From JBBSGD01 sp038254435 (GTDB lineage Bacteria; Actinomycetota; CADDZG01; WHSQ01): DNA of 29,369 nucleotides. The notes under the pieces were generated by a model, which worked only from the letters and a program-made list of their open reading frames with translations, was not told where the DNA came from and ran no database searches. The translations under genes were made by a program, and so were the position numbers. The stretch lies in the NCBI GenBank assembly GCA_038254435.1, contig JBBSGD010000027.1:1-29369 (forward strand). The letters are read 5' to 3'. Of this stretch, positions 21,951 to 29,369 are shown one piece after another. Numbering within the stretch: position 1 is the first letter of the stretch; each line of letters starts with the position of its first letter.

Positions 21951-22778
21951 TTGGAGAAAGAGGAGACCGAGCGATACCTTCTGGGCAACGCGGCGCCTGA
22001 AGCGGAGGCTCGCTTCGAGGCTCTGTCGGCGATCTTCGACCCGTCGACGTTCCGGCACATCGAAGATCTGGGAATCGACAGGGGATGGCGCTGCTGGGAG
22101 GTAGGAGCGGGCGGCCCGTCGGTGGTGCGGTGGCTGGCCGAGCGGGTCGGTCCCGAGGGTCGCGTGCTGGCAACGGACATCGACGTGTCCAGGACTCAGG
22201 AGGCCGCAGGGCCAACAGTCGAGGTGCGCCGCCACGACGTGGCGCGTGATGCGCCGCCGGGGGAGCCGTTTGACCTCGTTCATGCGCGCCTTGTCCTCGT
22301 ACATGTTGCTGAGCGTGCCCAAGCGCTGCAGGCGATGGTCAACGTTTTGCGCCCCGGCGGCTGGCTGATCCTCGAGGACGCCGACCCTGCGCTGCAGCCG
22401 TTGAGCTGTCTCGATGCCCGGGGTCCCAAGGAGGAGCTGGCCAACAAGCTGCGCGCAGGGTTCAGGGCATTGCTGTCGCAGCGCGGCGCAGACCTCGAAT
22501 ACGGACGCAAGCTTCCAAGGCTGCTGCGAGATGCCGGTCTGGCCGAGGTCGCAGCCGATGCCTACTTTCCGGTGGCCATGCCCGCGTGTGCACAACTCGA
22601 GATCGCGACCGTCAACCTGGTGCGTGACCAGCTCCTCGCCCAGGGCGTTGCGACGATAGAAGAGATCGAGCACCACCTTGCCACTGTCGCAGCCGGGAAC
22701 CTCGACCTCGCTCAGCCGCCCATGATCTCGGCTTGGGGCCGCCGCCGTTGCTCTTCTCTTGGATCCTGCCCTACGTGA
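21951..22778 (+). CDS. SAM-dependent class I methyltransferase
   Basis: About 275 aa. The motif I segment WEVGAGGPSVVRWLAERVG, motif II VLATDID, DLVHARLVLVHV (motif IV) and LRPGGWLILEDAD (motif V) define a Rossmann methyltransferase. It matches a family starting ERYLLGNAAPEAEARFEAL and ending PPMISAWGRR, common in actinobacteria, with unknown acceptor. I prefer TTG 21951, four bases after GGGGAGG; TTG 21936 is an alternative. The stop overlaps the next start (GTGA), so translation is coupled to the sulfite-oxidase family gene. Confidence 0.85.
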   Translation: MEKEETERYLLGNAAPEAEARFEALSAIFDPSTFRHIEDLGIDRGWRCWEVGAGGPSVVRWLAERVGPEGRVLATDIDVSRTQEAAGPTVEVRRHDVARDAPPGEPFDLVHARLVLVHVAERAQALQAMVNVLRPGGWLILEDADPALQPLSCLDARGPKEELANKLRAGFRALLSQRGADLEYGRKLPRLLRDAGLAEVAADAYFPVAMPACAQLEIATVNLVRDQLLAQGVATIEEIEHHLATVAAGNLDLAQPPMISAWGRRRCSSLGSCPT

Positions 22779-23836
22779 CGACTGAGCGACGGGTGGTCAA
22801 GCCCACCCCGGCGGACCTGTTTGTCGACATGGGCGACGGCATCAACTACGAGACTCAAGTGCGAAGCCTTGCCGGATACATCACGCCGAACAACCGTTTC
22901 TTCGTCCGAAACCACGGTGCCACGCCCGTCATCGACGCATCTGAGTGGCGGCTCGTTATCGACGGCACCGGAGTAGAGCGCCCCATGGAGCTCGGTTACG
23001 AATATTTGCGGTCCATGCCGCAGACCTCTGTGACGCGCGTTATCGAATGTGCCGGCAACGGCCGCAAGCACTTTGCGGAGGCACATGGCCGCGCCGCCGA
23101 GGGCAGCCAATGGGGCTCCGGGGCGATCGGTGCGGCCGAGTGGTCGGGCGTTCGTCTGAGCGACGTCCTCGAGCTGGCCGGCGTGACCGGCGGCGCCCGC
23201 GACGTCATGCCGGAGGGACTCGACGAACCCCGCATGCAACGCCCGATTCCACTCGCCAAGGCCCTAAGGGACGACACAATCCTGGCTCTGGACATGAACG
23301 GGGAGGCCTTGCCCCCAGACCACGGCTACCCCGCCCGCATGGTCGTTCCCGGATGGCTGGGAACCGCGAGCATCAAATGGGTGGGCCGCTTGCAGGTGTC
23401 AGAAGAGCAGCTGTGGTCGCACTGGAACACCCAAGACTACGTGCTGATTGGACCCGATTACGCTCCCGAGGGCGAGGCGCAGGGACGGGTCATAACGACG
23501 ATGCCCCCCGTGAGCATCGTCGAGCTCAACCGGCCCGCCCGGTTGGCGCCCGGACACCACGTCATCGGTGGCAGGGCGTACGCGGGGGAAAGTCGCGTGT
23601 CGCGCGTCGAATATCGCGTCGATGACGGCGTCTGGAGGGAAGCAGCCCTGTGCGAACCGAACATTGCCGGATCCTGGGTTCGCTGGCAGTTTCCGTGGGA
23701 AGCGCAGACCGGGCAACACATCATTCGTGTACGAGCAACCGATGAGTCGGGCAACAACCAGCCGGATTCGGTGCCGTGGAACGACCTCGGCTGCCTCTAC
23801 AACGCCGTGGTCCCGCATCCCGTCCAGGTTGGTTGA
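22775..23836 (+). CDS. Sulfite oxidase family molybdopterin enzyme
   Basis: 353 aa. The Mo-cofactor domain contains FFVRNHGATP near the N-terminus and VIECAGNGRKHF, where Cys92 is the predicted molybdenum-ligating thiolate. WSGVRLSDVLELAGV and PARMVVPGWLGTASIKWV follow, as in plant- and bacterial-type sulfite oxidases. The C-terminal ~110 residues are the immunoglobulin-like Mo-co dimerisation domain (GGRAYAGESRVSRVEYRVDDG). No heme domain and no Tat signal are visible, unlike exported SorA or MsrP (YedY), so a cytoplasmic enzyme is inferred. GTG 22775 overlaps the methyltransferase TGA by GTGA. It needs molybdopterin, whose sulfuration depends on MoeB-type activation. Confidence 0.9.
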   Translation: MTTERRVVKPTPADLFVDMGDGINYETQVRSLAGYITPNNRFFVRNHGATPVIDASEWRLVIDGTGVERPMELGYEYLRSMPQTSVTRVIECAGNGRKHFAEAHGRAAEGSQWGSGAIGAAEWSGVRLSDVLELAGVTGGARDVMPEGLDEPRMQRPIPLAKALRDDTILALDMNGEALPPDHGYPARMVVPGWLGTASIKWVGRLQVSEEQLWSHWNTQDYVLIGPDYAPEGEAQGRVITTMPPVSIVELNRPARLAPGHHVIGGRAYAGESRVSRVEYRVDDGVWREAALCEPNIAGSWVRWQFPWEAQTGQHIIRVRATDESGNNQPDSVPWNDLGCLYNAVVPHPVQVG

Positions 23837-23863
23837 TATGCCCGCGAGGGTGAGGGTTAGAGT
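23833..23863 (+). promoter_or_regulatory. Promoter TTGATA-N19-TAGAGT
   Basis: TTGATA (23833-23838) and TAGAGT (23858-23863) predict +1 at 23870, which is the A of an ATG opening an 8-codon ORF just upstream of the DUF202 gene. Confidence 0.5.
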
Positions 23864-23869
23864 CGAGCG

Positions 23870-23896
23870 ATGGCTCACTTGCTCCTTAGCCCGTGA
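23870..23896 (+). CDS. Leaderless 8-codon upstream ORF (MAHLLLSP)
   Basis: ATG at the predicted transcription start opens Met-Ala-His-Leu-Leu-Leu-Ser-Pro and stops at TGA 23894-23896. The stop overlaps the GTG start of the DUF202 gene by GTGA. This fits a leaderless leader peptide that couples translation into the main gene, which has no Shine-Dalgarno of its own. Supported by position only. Confidence 0.4.
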   Translation: MAHLLLSP

Positions 23897-24264
23897 CCGC
23901 GATGGCTGCCAAGGAGAGTGATGAGGTAGTCGACGCGACCCGGCGCACGCGCTTGGCCGACGAGCGTACCTATCTTGCGTGGTGGCGCACCGGCTTGACG
24001 GCTTTCGCAGTGAGTGCGGGCGTCGGCAAGATCGTTCCCGAGCTCGCGGGGGGTGACAATTTCCTCTACGAGCTCGCAGGTGTGGGTTTCGCAATTCTGG
24101 GAGTCGCCTTCATCGTCTACGGCCTCGTTCGTCACCGCGCGCTGGAGAGGGCGCTCGACAAGGGCGAGTTCCAGTCTCTCGGCAGTGGGACAATGCTTGC
24201 CTTTTCGATCTTGGGGGCAGTTCTAGGGGTGATCGTGGCCGTTTTGGTGCTGGTGACCGATTGA
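23893..24264 (+). CDS. DUF202 (YidH-like) membrane protein
   Basis: 123 aa (120 if ATG 23902 is used). DUF202 marks are the N-terminal TRRTRLADERTYLAWWRTGLTAFAVSAGVGK, recognisable by LADERTYLAWWRTGL, then two more membrane helices (about residues 54-74 and 98-119) with a GLVRHRALERAL cytoplasmic loop. The family consists of small three-helix inner-membrane proteins of unknown role. Translation probably depends on coupling to the preceding 8-codon ORF. The SDR gene follows 30 bases downstream. Confidence 0.85.
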   Translation: MTAMAAKESDEVVDATRRTRLADERTYLAWWRTGLTAFAVSAGVGKIVPELAGGDNFLYELAGVGFAILGVAFIVYGLVRHRALERALDKGEFQSLGSGTMLAFSILGAVLGVIVAVLVLVTD

Positions 24265-24294
24265 CCGAGCGAGTGCAAAGGATCGGAGGCTGAC

Positions 24295-24999
24295 ATGAGC
24301 CGCAGCGTGTTGATCACCGGAGGAACGGGAGCTCTGGGGGAGGCGGTCACGCGCCGTTTCCTGGGAGACGGCCACAAGGTCGCAGTTACATGGATCGTGC
24401 AGGAGGAGGCAGACAGGCTGCGCGATTCCCTCGCGAGCGAATCCTCCCAGCCGGCTCTCGTCAGTGCAGACGTAACGGATCCCGACTCGATTGCCTCTGC
24501 GGTCGAAGAGATCGCGCAACAACAAGGATCGATCGAGGTCCTCGTCCATCTGGTCGGAGGATGGAAGGGCGGGGAACCGGTGCACGAGCATTCGATTGCT
24601 ACTTGGGACAAGATGATGCAGCTAAACCTGCGCTCTGCCTTCCTGTGCTCGCGCGCCGTGCTGCCGAAGATGCTCGAGAATGCTTGGGGGCGCATAGTGC
24701 TCGTGTCGGCGCGCACGGCTCGAGTTGGACGCACAGGGCAGGCTGCTTATGCGATCGCCAAAGCCGGAGTGGGACTTCTTGCCGAGATCGTTGCCGAGGA
24801 GACACGCGGCTCGGGAGTGACCGCGAACGCAATTGCTCCTTCGTCGCTCGATACCCCGGCGAACCGCCGCTCGATGCCGAATGCCGACCATACGGCCTGG
24901 GTACCCACAGACCTGGCGGCGGCGTCCATCTTCTTCCTCGCGTCCGAAGAAGCCGGACAGCTGCGCGGCGCGTGGCTTCCGGTCTTCGGGTCGGTATGA
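24295..24999 (+). CDS. Short-chain dehydrogenase/reductase (SDR)
   Basis: 234 aa, classical SDR. TGGTGALG (residues 8-15) binds the dinucleotide, SADVTDPDS contacts the adenine ring, and the catalytic Ser138-Tyr152-Lys156 are present (VSARTAR... YAIAK). HLVGGW replaces the usual NNAG strand. AIAPSSLDTPANR is the typical PG-loop analogue. Substrate and NAD/NADP preference are not clear. GGAGG lies five bases before ATG 24295. The stop overlaps the O-methyltransferase start (ATGA), so the two are translationally coupled. Confidence 0.92.
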   Translation: MSRSVLITGGTGALGEAVTRRFLGDGHKVAVTWIVQEEADRLRDSLASESSQPALVSADVTDPDSIASAVEEIAQQQGSIEVLVHLVGGWKGGEPVHEHSIATWDKMMQLNLRSAFLCSRAVLPKMLENAWGRIVLVSARTARVGRTGQAAYAIAKAGVGLLAEIVAEETRGSGVTANAIAPSSLDTPANRRSMPNADHTAWVPTDLAAASIFFLASEEAGQLRGAWLPVFGSV

Positions 25000-25682
25000 C
25001 CGATATCGAGGGGCAATGGGCCGCAGTCGATCGCTACATCACCGATCTGTTCGTGCAATCCGATCCCGTTCTGGACGCGGCGCTCGAGGCCAGCGGCGCG
25101 GCGGGTTTGCCGCCGCACGCTGTGGCTCCGAACCAGGGCAAGCTCCTGCAGCTGCTGGCGCGCGCCCAGGGAGCGCGCAAGATCCTCGAGATCGGGGCGC
25201 TGGGCGGCTACAGCACGATCTGGCTGGGGCTGGCACTGCCAGAGGGGGGCAGCCTCATAACGCTGGAGGCCGATGTGCGCGCCGCCGAGATTGCGCGCGC
25301 CAACATCGCGCGCGCCGGGCTATCTTGCGTGGTCGAGCTGCGCTGTGGAGGGGCACTCGAGTCGCTGGCGCAGCTCGCCGGGCAGGGCTTCGGCCCGTTC
25401 GATTTGATCTTCATCGATGCCGACAAGCCCAGCGCTCCCGATTACTTCGTGTGGGCTCTGAAGCTGTCGCGCCGCGGCACCTTGATAATCGCCGACAACG
25501 TCGTGCGCAACGGCGCGGTAATCGAGGTGGGCTCGGATGATCCGAGCGTCCAGGGAATGCGCCGCTTCAACGAGCTGCTCGCGGGCGAGCCGCGGGTAAC
25601 AGCCACGGCGATCCAGACCGTCGGGAGCAAGGGATACGACGGCTTCGCGATAGCCCTCGTCACGGCTGGCCCGCGCGACTGA
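24996..25682 (+). CDS. O-methyltransferase (Methyltransf_3 / CCoAOMT-like)
   Basis: 228 aa. Motif I KILEIGALGGYSTIWLGLALP, shown by EIGALGGYSTIWL, acidic ITLEAD, FDLIFIDADK with the divalent-metal aspartates, and LIIADNVVRNGAV are diagnostic of the cation-dependent class I O-methyltransferases that methylate catechol-like or related small molecules. ATG 24996 overlaps the SDR stop by ATGA. The 3' end overlaps the convergent CtaA gene by 23 bases. The longer upstream frame is a shadow of the SDR gene. Confidence 0.92.
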   Translation: MTDIEGQWAAVDRYITDLFVQSDPVLDAALEASGAAGLPPHAVAPNQGKLLQLLARAQGARKILEIGALGGYSTIWLGLALPEGGSLITLEADVRAAEIARANIARAGLSCVVELRCGGALESLAQLAGQGFGPFDLIFIDADKPSAPDYFVWALKLSRRGTLIIADNVVRNGAVIEVGSDDPSVQGMRRFNELLAGEPRVTATAIQTVGSKGYDGFAIALVTAGPRD

Positions 25683-26634
25683 CGGGCTGCCGCTCTGCGG
25701 AAGCCAGCTCGAACGCGGGCGCAGAGCGCGCCGTGAGCCATAGCTGCACCGTCGTTACCCACAAGGCCACGGCCCCCGCCACGTGCAGCTCGACCAGGTA
25801 GCCCGGCAGCCCGAGGTGGTACTGAGTGATCCCGAGCGCGGCCTGTGCGGCAAGGATTGAGACCTGAATCGAGCTCAGCCGTTGCAAGGGAGCCGCCGCG
25901 CCATCGCGCGCGAGCAGATAACGGAGCAGGAGTGCTACGGCGACCAGCGCCGCGACCGCCGAGCTGTGAAGCTGCACTGCGCTCTGCAGCCGGCCGAGAC
26001 GCGGCACACCGGCGTCGCCCGAGTGCGGCCCCGCGGCAGTAGTCAACGTCCCGAGGAGGATGACGATTGCAACAACCGCCCCGTTGAGGCGAACGAGCTT
26101 GCGCGCCCGCGGCGCCGCGGGTCGTCCGGGCCGGGTGTCCGTGCGAGCGCGGGTCCATAGCAAGGACGCAAGCACGATCATCACCATGGACACCGCAAAA
26201 TGCGCCATGACGAAAACGGGCTCGAGTTTGAACAGCACGGTCACGCCTCCGAGCACTATCTGAACGAAGATCCCGCCGATCAACGCCCCCGCCAGGACGA
26301 TGAGGTCGCGCCTACGCGGCGCACGCAGTAAGGCCGTGACGAGTGTCACGAACACCCATGCCGTGATCCCGAGCGTGAAGACGCGGTTGCTCCATTCGAT
26401 TGCGTAGTGATAGTTCCACTGCCCGAAGAAGCTGCTACCGACGCACTTCGGCCACGTGGGACAGCCCAGGCCCGATCCGGTAATGCGCACGGCAGCCCCC
26501 GTCAGCACTATCGCCACGTTGAGGGCAAGGGCAATGAAAGCGATGCGCCCGAAGGCCTCGGGAGAGACCCTCACGGAGCGGATGCGCTCGCGGGCAGAGC
26601 GCGCTCCACTCTCGGTCGCATTGCTCCACGCCAT
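25660..26634 (-). CDS. ctaA: Heme A synthase (COX15/CtaA family)
   Basis: 324 aa with eight predicted membrane helices. It oxidises the C8 methyl of heme O to give heme A for cytochrome aa3 oxidase. Marks are GAAVRITGSGLGCPTWPKC with the conserved Cys pair, the IEWSNRV segment, the helix ending VFVMAHFAVSM with a heme-ligand His, VQLHSSAVAAL, and LVELHVAGAVAL near the C-terminus. In IEWSNRV an Asn occupies a position that is His in many CtaA proteins; I believe actinobacterial members often show this. No ctaB or cox genes are in the window. A leaderless promoter lies at its start. Confidence 0.93.
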   Translation of the reverse strand: MAWSNATESGARSARERIRSVRVSPEAFGRIAFIALALNVAIVLTGAAVRITGSGLGCPTWPKCVGSSFFGQWNYHYAIEWSNRVFTLGITAWVFVTLVTALLRAPRRRDLIVLAGALIGGIFVQIVLGGVTVLFKLEPVFVMAHFAVSMVMIVLASLLWTRARTDTRPGRPAAPRARKLVRLNGAVVAIVILLGTLTTAAGPHSGDAGVPRLGRLQSAVQLHSSAVAALVAVALLLRYLLARDGAAAPLQRLSSIQVSILAAQAALGITQYHLGLPGYLVELHVAGAVALWVTTVQLWLTARSAPAFELASAERQPVSRAGQP

Positions 26635-26640
26635 GACCCA

Positions 26641-26646
26641 AGTTTA
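26641..26646 (-). promoter_or_regulatory. Predicted leaderless promoter of ctaA (-10 TAAACT)
   Basis: On the minus strand TAAACT is followed by six bases and the ATG at 26634, placing +1 on the start codon. No -35 match is evident. Confidence 0.5.
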
Positions 26647-26805
26647 CAAGGCATGCCGACCTGCCCTCCGCCGCCCGGGGTGTGCTCGAGTCGTACAAAC
26701 GGGCGAAGCGTGCCACCGCTCATGCGCCACGAGCGACATGCCGCCGCCCGCCGAGGCCTGCTACCTTGCTCGTTCAGAACCGTTTGGGTGGAAGGGAGCT
26801 TTGGC

Positions 26806-28242
26806 ATGGGTAAGCACACCATCAAGAACTTTATAGGCAACGAGCAGGCGGACCCGTCCGAGGGCCAGACGATGCCCCTCGTGAATCCCTCGACCGGGAA
26901 GCAGTTCGCCGAGGCTCCTCTGTCCACCGAGGCCGACATCGACTTGGCTTGTCAGGCGGCGCGGCGGGGCTTCGAGGTGTGGCGGGACAAGACACCATCC
27001 GAACGCAGCCTTGCCCTCTTCCGCATCGCCGACGCGATCGAAGCGAAGGCGCAGGAGCTCGTCATGCTCGAGTCCGAGAACACGGGCAAGCCCATACAGC
27101 TCACCCTGGACGAGGAGATCCCACCGATGGTGGACCAGATCCGGTTCTTCGGGAGTGCCGCACGGTGCCTCGAGGGCAAGTCGACGGGCGAATACATGGC
27201 GGGCCATACCTCGATGATGAGGCGCGAGCCCGTCGGGGTCTGCGCCCAGGTCACCCCGTGGAACTACCCGATGATGATGGCGGTGTGGAAGTGGGCTCCG
27301 GCAATCGCTGCGGGCAACGCGGTAGTCCTCAAGCCCTCGGACACAACCCCCCTGTCGACGGTGGCCATGGCCGAGATCATGGCCGAGTTTCTTCCGCCGG
27401 GCGTAATGAACGTCGTGTGCGGCGATCGTTCTACGGGGGCGGCGCTGGTCAGGCACCCGATTCCCGACATGGCTTCGGTGACCGGCAGCGTGCGCGCCGG
27501 CAAGGAAGTTGCCGCCTCCGCCGCCACAGACCTCAAGCGCGTGCACCTCGAGCTGGGCGGCAAGGCCCCCGTTATCGTGTTCGACGATGCGGACGTCGCC
27601 GCAGCTGCCGAAGGGATCGCGGTGGCCGGCTACTTCAACGCGGGCCAGGACTGCACTGCCGCGACGCGCGTCCTCGCGGGGCCCAAGGTGCACGACGACT
27701 TCGTAGCGGCGCTCACCGAGCAGGCGAAAGCTACCAAGACTGGGGACGCCGACGACGCCGACGTGCTCTACGGCCCGCTCAACAACGCCGGCCAGATGGC
27801 TCGGGTCGAAGGGTTCATGGGCAAGACGCCCGATCACGCCGAGGTCGTGACCGGCGGGAACAAGGTCGACTTGCACGGCGGCTATTTCTGGGAGCCGACC
27901 GTCATCTCGGGCCTCGAGCAAGAGGACGAGCTCACCCAGCAGGAGATCTTCGGGCCAGTCATCACCGTGCAGCGTTTCGACGACGAGGAGAAGGCGCTGG
28001 CGTGGGCCAACGGGGTCGAGTACGGGCTCGCGTCGAGCGTCTGGACCAAGGACCACGGGCGGGCCATGCGCATGGCCACGGGACTCGACTTCGGCTGCGT
28101 GTGGATCAACACGCACATCCCGATCGTGGCCGAGATGCCCCACGGCGGCTTCAAGCACTCGGGTTACGGCAAGGACCTGTCAATGTACGGCTTCGAGGAC
28201 TACACGCGCATCAAGCACGTGATGTCCAACATCGAAGCCTGA
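26806..28242 (+). CDS. Aldehyde dehydrogenase, gamma-aminobutyraldehyde dehydrogenase-like
   Basis: 478 aa NAD(P)-dependent aldehyde dehydrogenase. Catalytic residues are Cys283 (GQDCTAATR) and Glu249 (HLELGGKAP). TPWNYPMMMAVWKWAPAIAAGN and the KPSDTTP loop bind the dinucleotide, and QEIFGPV and the C-terminal GGFKHSGYGKD are further family blocks. The N-terminus and GQDCTAATR resemble PatD/YdcW 4-aminobutanal dehydrogenases of putrescine breakdown, but no aminotransferase or other putrescine gene is adjacent, so the substrate is inferred. ATG 26806 has GAAGGGAG about seven bases upstream; the longer frame overlaps ctaA antisense. Confidence 0.9.
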   Translation: MGKHTIKNFIGNEQADPSEGQTMPLVNPSTGKQFAEAPLSTEADIDLACQAARRGFEVWRDKTPSERSLALFRIADAIEAKAQELVMLESENTGKPIQLTLDEEIPPMVDQIRFFGSAARCLEGKSTGEYMAGHTSMMRREPVGVCAQVTPWNYPMMMAVWKWAPAIAAGNAVVLKPSDTTPLSTVAMAEIMAEFLPPGVMNVVCGDRSTGAALVRHPIPDMASVTGSVRAGKEVAASAATDLKRVHLELGGKAPVIVFDDADVAAAAEGIAVAGYFNAGQDCTAATRVLAGPKVHDDFVAALTEQAKATKTGDADDADVLYGPLNNAGQMARVEGFMGKTPDHAEVVTGGNKVDLHGGYFWEPTVISGLEQEDELTQQEIFGPVITVQRFDDEEKALAWANGVEYGLASSVWTKDHGRAMRMATGLDFGCVWINTHIPIVAEMPHGGFKHSGYGKDLSMYGFEDYTRIKHVMSNIEA

Positions 28243-28284
28243 GGCCAAACCGCCTCTGACCTGCTATTACGTCCCAGAGCCTCC

Positions 28285-28313
28285 TTGCACAACGCTCGAA
28301 TGTTGGATAACCT
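28285..28313 (+). promoter_or_regulatory. Promoter TTGCAC-N17-TAACCT for the recombinase gene
   Basis: TTGCAC (28285-28290) and TAACCT (28308-28313) have the ideal 17-base spacer. Predicted +1 is 28320, the A of the recombinase ATG, so the mRNA should be leaderless. This is the best-formed promoter in the window. Confidence 0.65.
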
Positions 28314-28319
28314 AACCGG

Positions 28320-29234
28320 ATGCAAGGGGCTGACGCAAGGGGTTTTTCCGATGTCGCGACGCTGAACGAGAGCTTTGAGCGCTCTCTGCGGGCCGAGAAC
28401 CGCTCGCCTCGCACCGTCATCATCTACACCAAGGACGTCGGGCGATTCAGGGACTTTTTGGCCGAGCAGGACATGCCGACAGCGGTCGAGGCGATAGAGC
28501 GTGGCGACGTCGAGTCCTACATTGCGCGCCTACTTGCCACGCGCGCTCCCAACACGGCGGCAACGGCCTACCGAAGCCTGAACAGGTTCTTCTCGTGGTG
28601 CGTCGACGAGGAGGAGCTCGAGAAGAACCCCATGGCGAAAATGCGACAGCCGCGCGTCCCGGAGGTGCCCGTACCCGTTCTAAGCGACGAGCAGCTACGG
28701 GCGCTCATCAAGGCATGCGAGGGGGCGAGCTTCGATCAGCGCCGCAACATGGCTCTTGTGCGTCTGCTCGCCGACAGCGGCATGAGGCTCTCCGAGATCA
28801 TCGGCCTGAAGGTTGCGGACATCGACTTTGTTGATCAGGTGGCCTTAGTCACCGGCAAGGGCAGTCGCCGGCGCGCCGTGCCGTTCGGCCGCAAGACGAC
28901 TCAAGCCATCGACCGCTACCTGCGAGCTCGATCTCGTCATCAGTTCGCCCACCTCGATGCCCTGTGGGTTGGGCGCAAGGGGGCCCTTAGCACTCAACAC
29001 TTCGGACGCATCATCGGCGCGCTTGGGGATTCGATAGGGGTCAAGGGCCTGCACGCCCACGTCTTTCGTCATCAGTTCGCCCACGCGTGGCGCAACGCCG
29101 GCGGGGGTGATGATGAGCTGATGCGGTTAGTCGGCTGGAGAAGCCGGACCATGCTTCACCGCTACGGCGCGTCTGTGGCCGATGAGAGAGCCCGTGAGGC
29201 ACATCGACGGCTCGGGCCGGGGGACCGGCTATGA
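28320..29234 (+). CDS. Tyrosine recombinase (XerC/D-like phage integrase family)
   Basis: 304 aa. An N-terminal SAM-like core-binding domain (about 14-105; NRSPRTVIIYTKDVGRFRDF) precedes the catalytic domain. Active residues are Arg156 (SGMRLSEI), Lys180 (TGKGSRRR), His247 and Arg250 (HVFRH), Trp273 in the second His/Trp position (VGWRSRTM) and nucleophile Tyr282 (LHRYG), so it is complete. Size and layout fit Xer or a small integrase; it differs enough from XerC/D that a mobile-element integrase is possible. The stop overlaps the next start (ATGA). No att site or tRNA target is visible beside it. Confidence 0.92.
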   Translation: MQGADARGFSDVATLNESFERSLRAENRSPRTVIIYTKDVGRFRDFLAEQDMPTAVEAIERGDVESYIARLLATRAPNTAATAYRSLNRFFSWCVDEEELEKNPMAKMRQPRVPEVPVPVLSDEQLRALIKACEGASFDQRRNMALVRLLADSGMRLSEIIGLKVADIDFVDQVALVTGKGSRRRAVPFGRKTTQAIDRYLRARSRHQFAHLDALWVGRKGALSTQHFGRIIGALGDSIGVKGLHAHVFRHQFAHAWRNAGGGDDELMRLVGWRSRTMLHRYGASVADERAREAHRRLGPGDRL

Positions 29235-29369
29235 GCGGGCGTGAATACACGATCCCGTCGTCGCGCCTCGGCCTGGTGGGAGCTGAAGCAGTTATCGCTC
29301 TCAGAGAGGGACCGAGGACGATCGTCACGCTCTGGTGCGGGCGCTGCCAAATGGGAGGCCGGAGGTGGC
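29231..29369 (+). CDS. Start of a protein with a CxxC motif, truncated by the window
   Basis: ATG 29231 overlaps the recombinase TGA (ATGA) and the frame stays open for 46 codons to the window end. The visible part contains a predicted short helix (GLVGAEAVIALREG) followed by IVTLWCGRC, a likely metal-binding CxxC. No family can be assigned. Tight coupling to the recombinase suggests a joint function, perhaps a DNA-binding accessory protein of the same element (inference). Confidence 0.5.
   Translation, partial: MSGREYTIPSSRLGLVGAEAVIALREGPRTIVTLWCGRCQMGGRRW

Noticed and set aside
26407..26805. N-terminal extension of the aldehyde dehydrogenase frame
   Set aside because: It runs antisense through ctaA; homology and a Shine-Dalgarno place the start at 26806.

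Overview
The window is GC-rich, densely coded and actinobacterial in character. It has an F420-dependent luciferase-family oxidoreductase, a zincin_2/DUF2342 protein, a UPF0182 membrane protein beside a PDZ-Lon protease, actin-like MreB, CtaA and PucR-type regulation. Many genes have a -10 hexamer ending six or seven bases before the start codon, so their mRNAs are predicted to be leaderless, a common actinobacterial trait. No rRNA, ribosomal-protein or other taxonomic marker is present, so a lineage below phylum is not claimed.

Layout. 1-185: basic C-terminal tail of a truncated gene, made of seven perfect 18-bp repeats. 182-2690: formiminotransferase-like gene (-) divergent from a DUF302 gene and a PucR-type regulator (+), sharing one symmetric promoter. 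2700-6429: AP-superfamily phosphohydrolase, malyl-CoA-lyase-like protein and acyl-CoA dehydrogenase, nearly without gaps. 6522-7834: F420 oxidoreductase and a TatA fused to a zinc ribbon. 7841-8896 (-): zinc alcohol dehydrogenase. 8996-10947: glutaredoxin, rhodanese-ThiF/MoeB protein and YfcE-like phosphoesterase. 10948-12176: gene-poor, with an IS3-like transposase remnant and a small membrane protein. 12177-16208: zincin (-), a one-helix protein, MreB, and M29 aminopeptidase (-). 16299-20338: PDZ-Lon protease and UPF0182. 20431-20507: initiator tRNA. 20771-21922: two small proteins of unknown function flanking a frameshifted YgiT-type zinc-finger remnant. 21951-25682: methyltransferase, sulfite-oxidase family enzyme, DUF202 protein preceded by a leaderless 8-codon ORF, SDR and O-methyltransferase. 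25660-26634 (-): CtaA. 26806-29369: aldehyde dehydrogenase, tyrosine recombinase and the start of a CxxC protein.

The main discovery candidate is the rhodanese-ThiF/MoeB gene at 9272-10435. An in-frame TGA (10190-10192) replaces the conserved catalytic cysteine codon of the E1/MoeB crossover loop. The frame then continues for 80 sense codons of well-conserved ThiF sequence, including the second half of the zinc tetracysteine site. The TGA sits in a perfect 9-bp lower stem that encloses a second 7-bp hairpin with loop CGUGCU, closely fitting a bacterial SECIS. I read it as a selenocysteine-containing E1-like sulfur-carrier activating enzyme. It lies just downstream of a glutaredoxin gene, and a molybdopterin enzyme (sulfite-oxidase family) is also present in the window.
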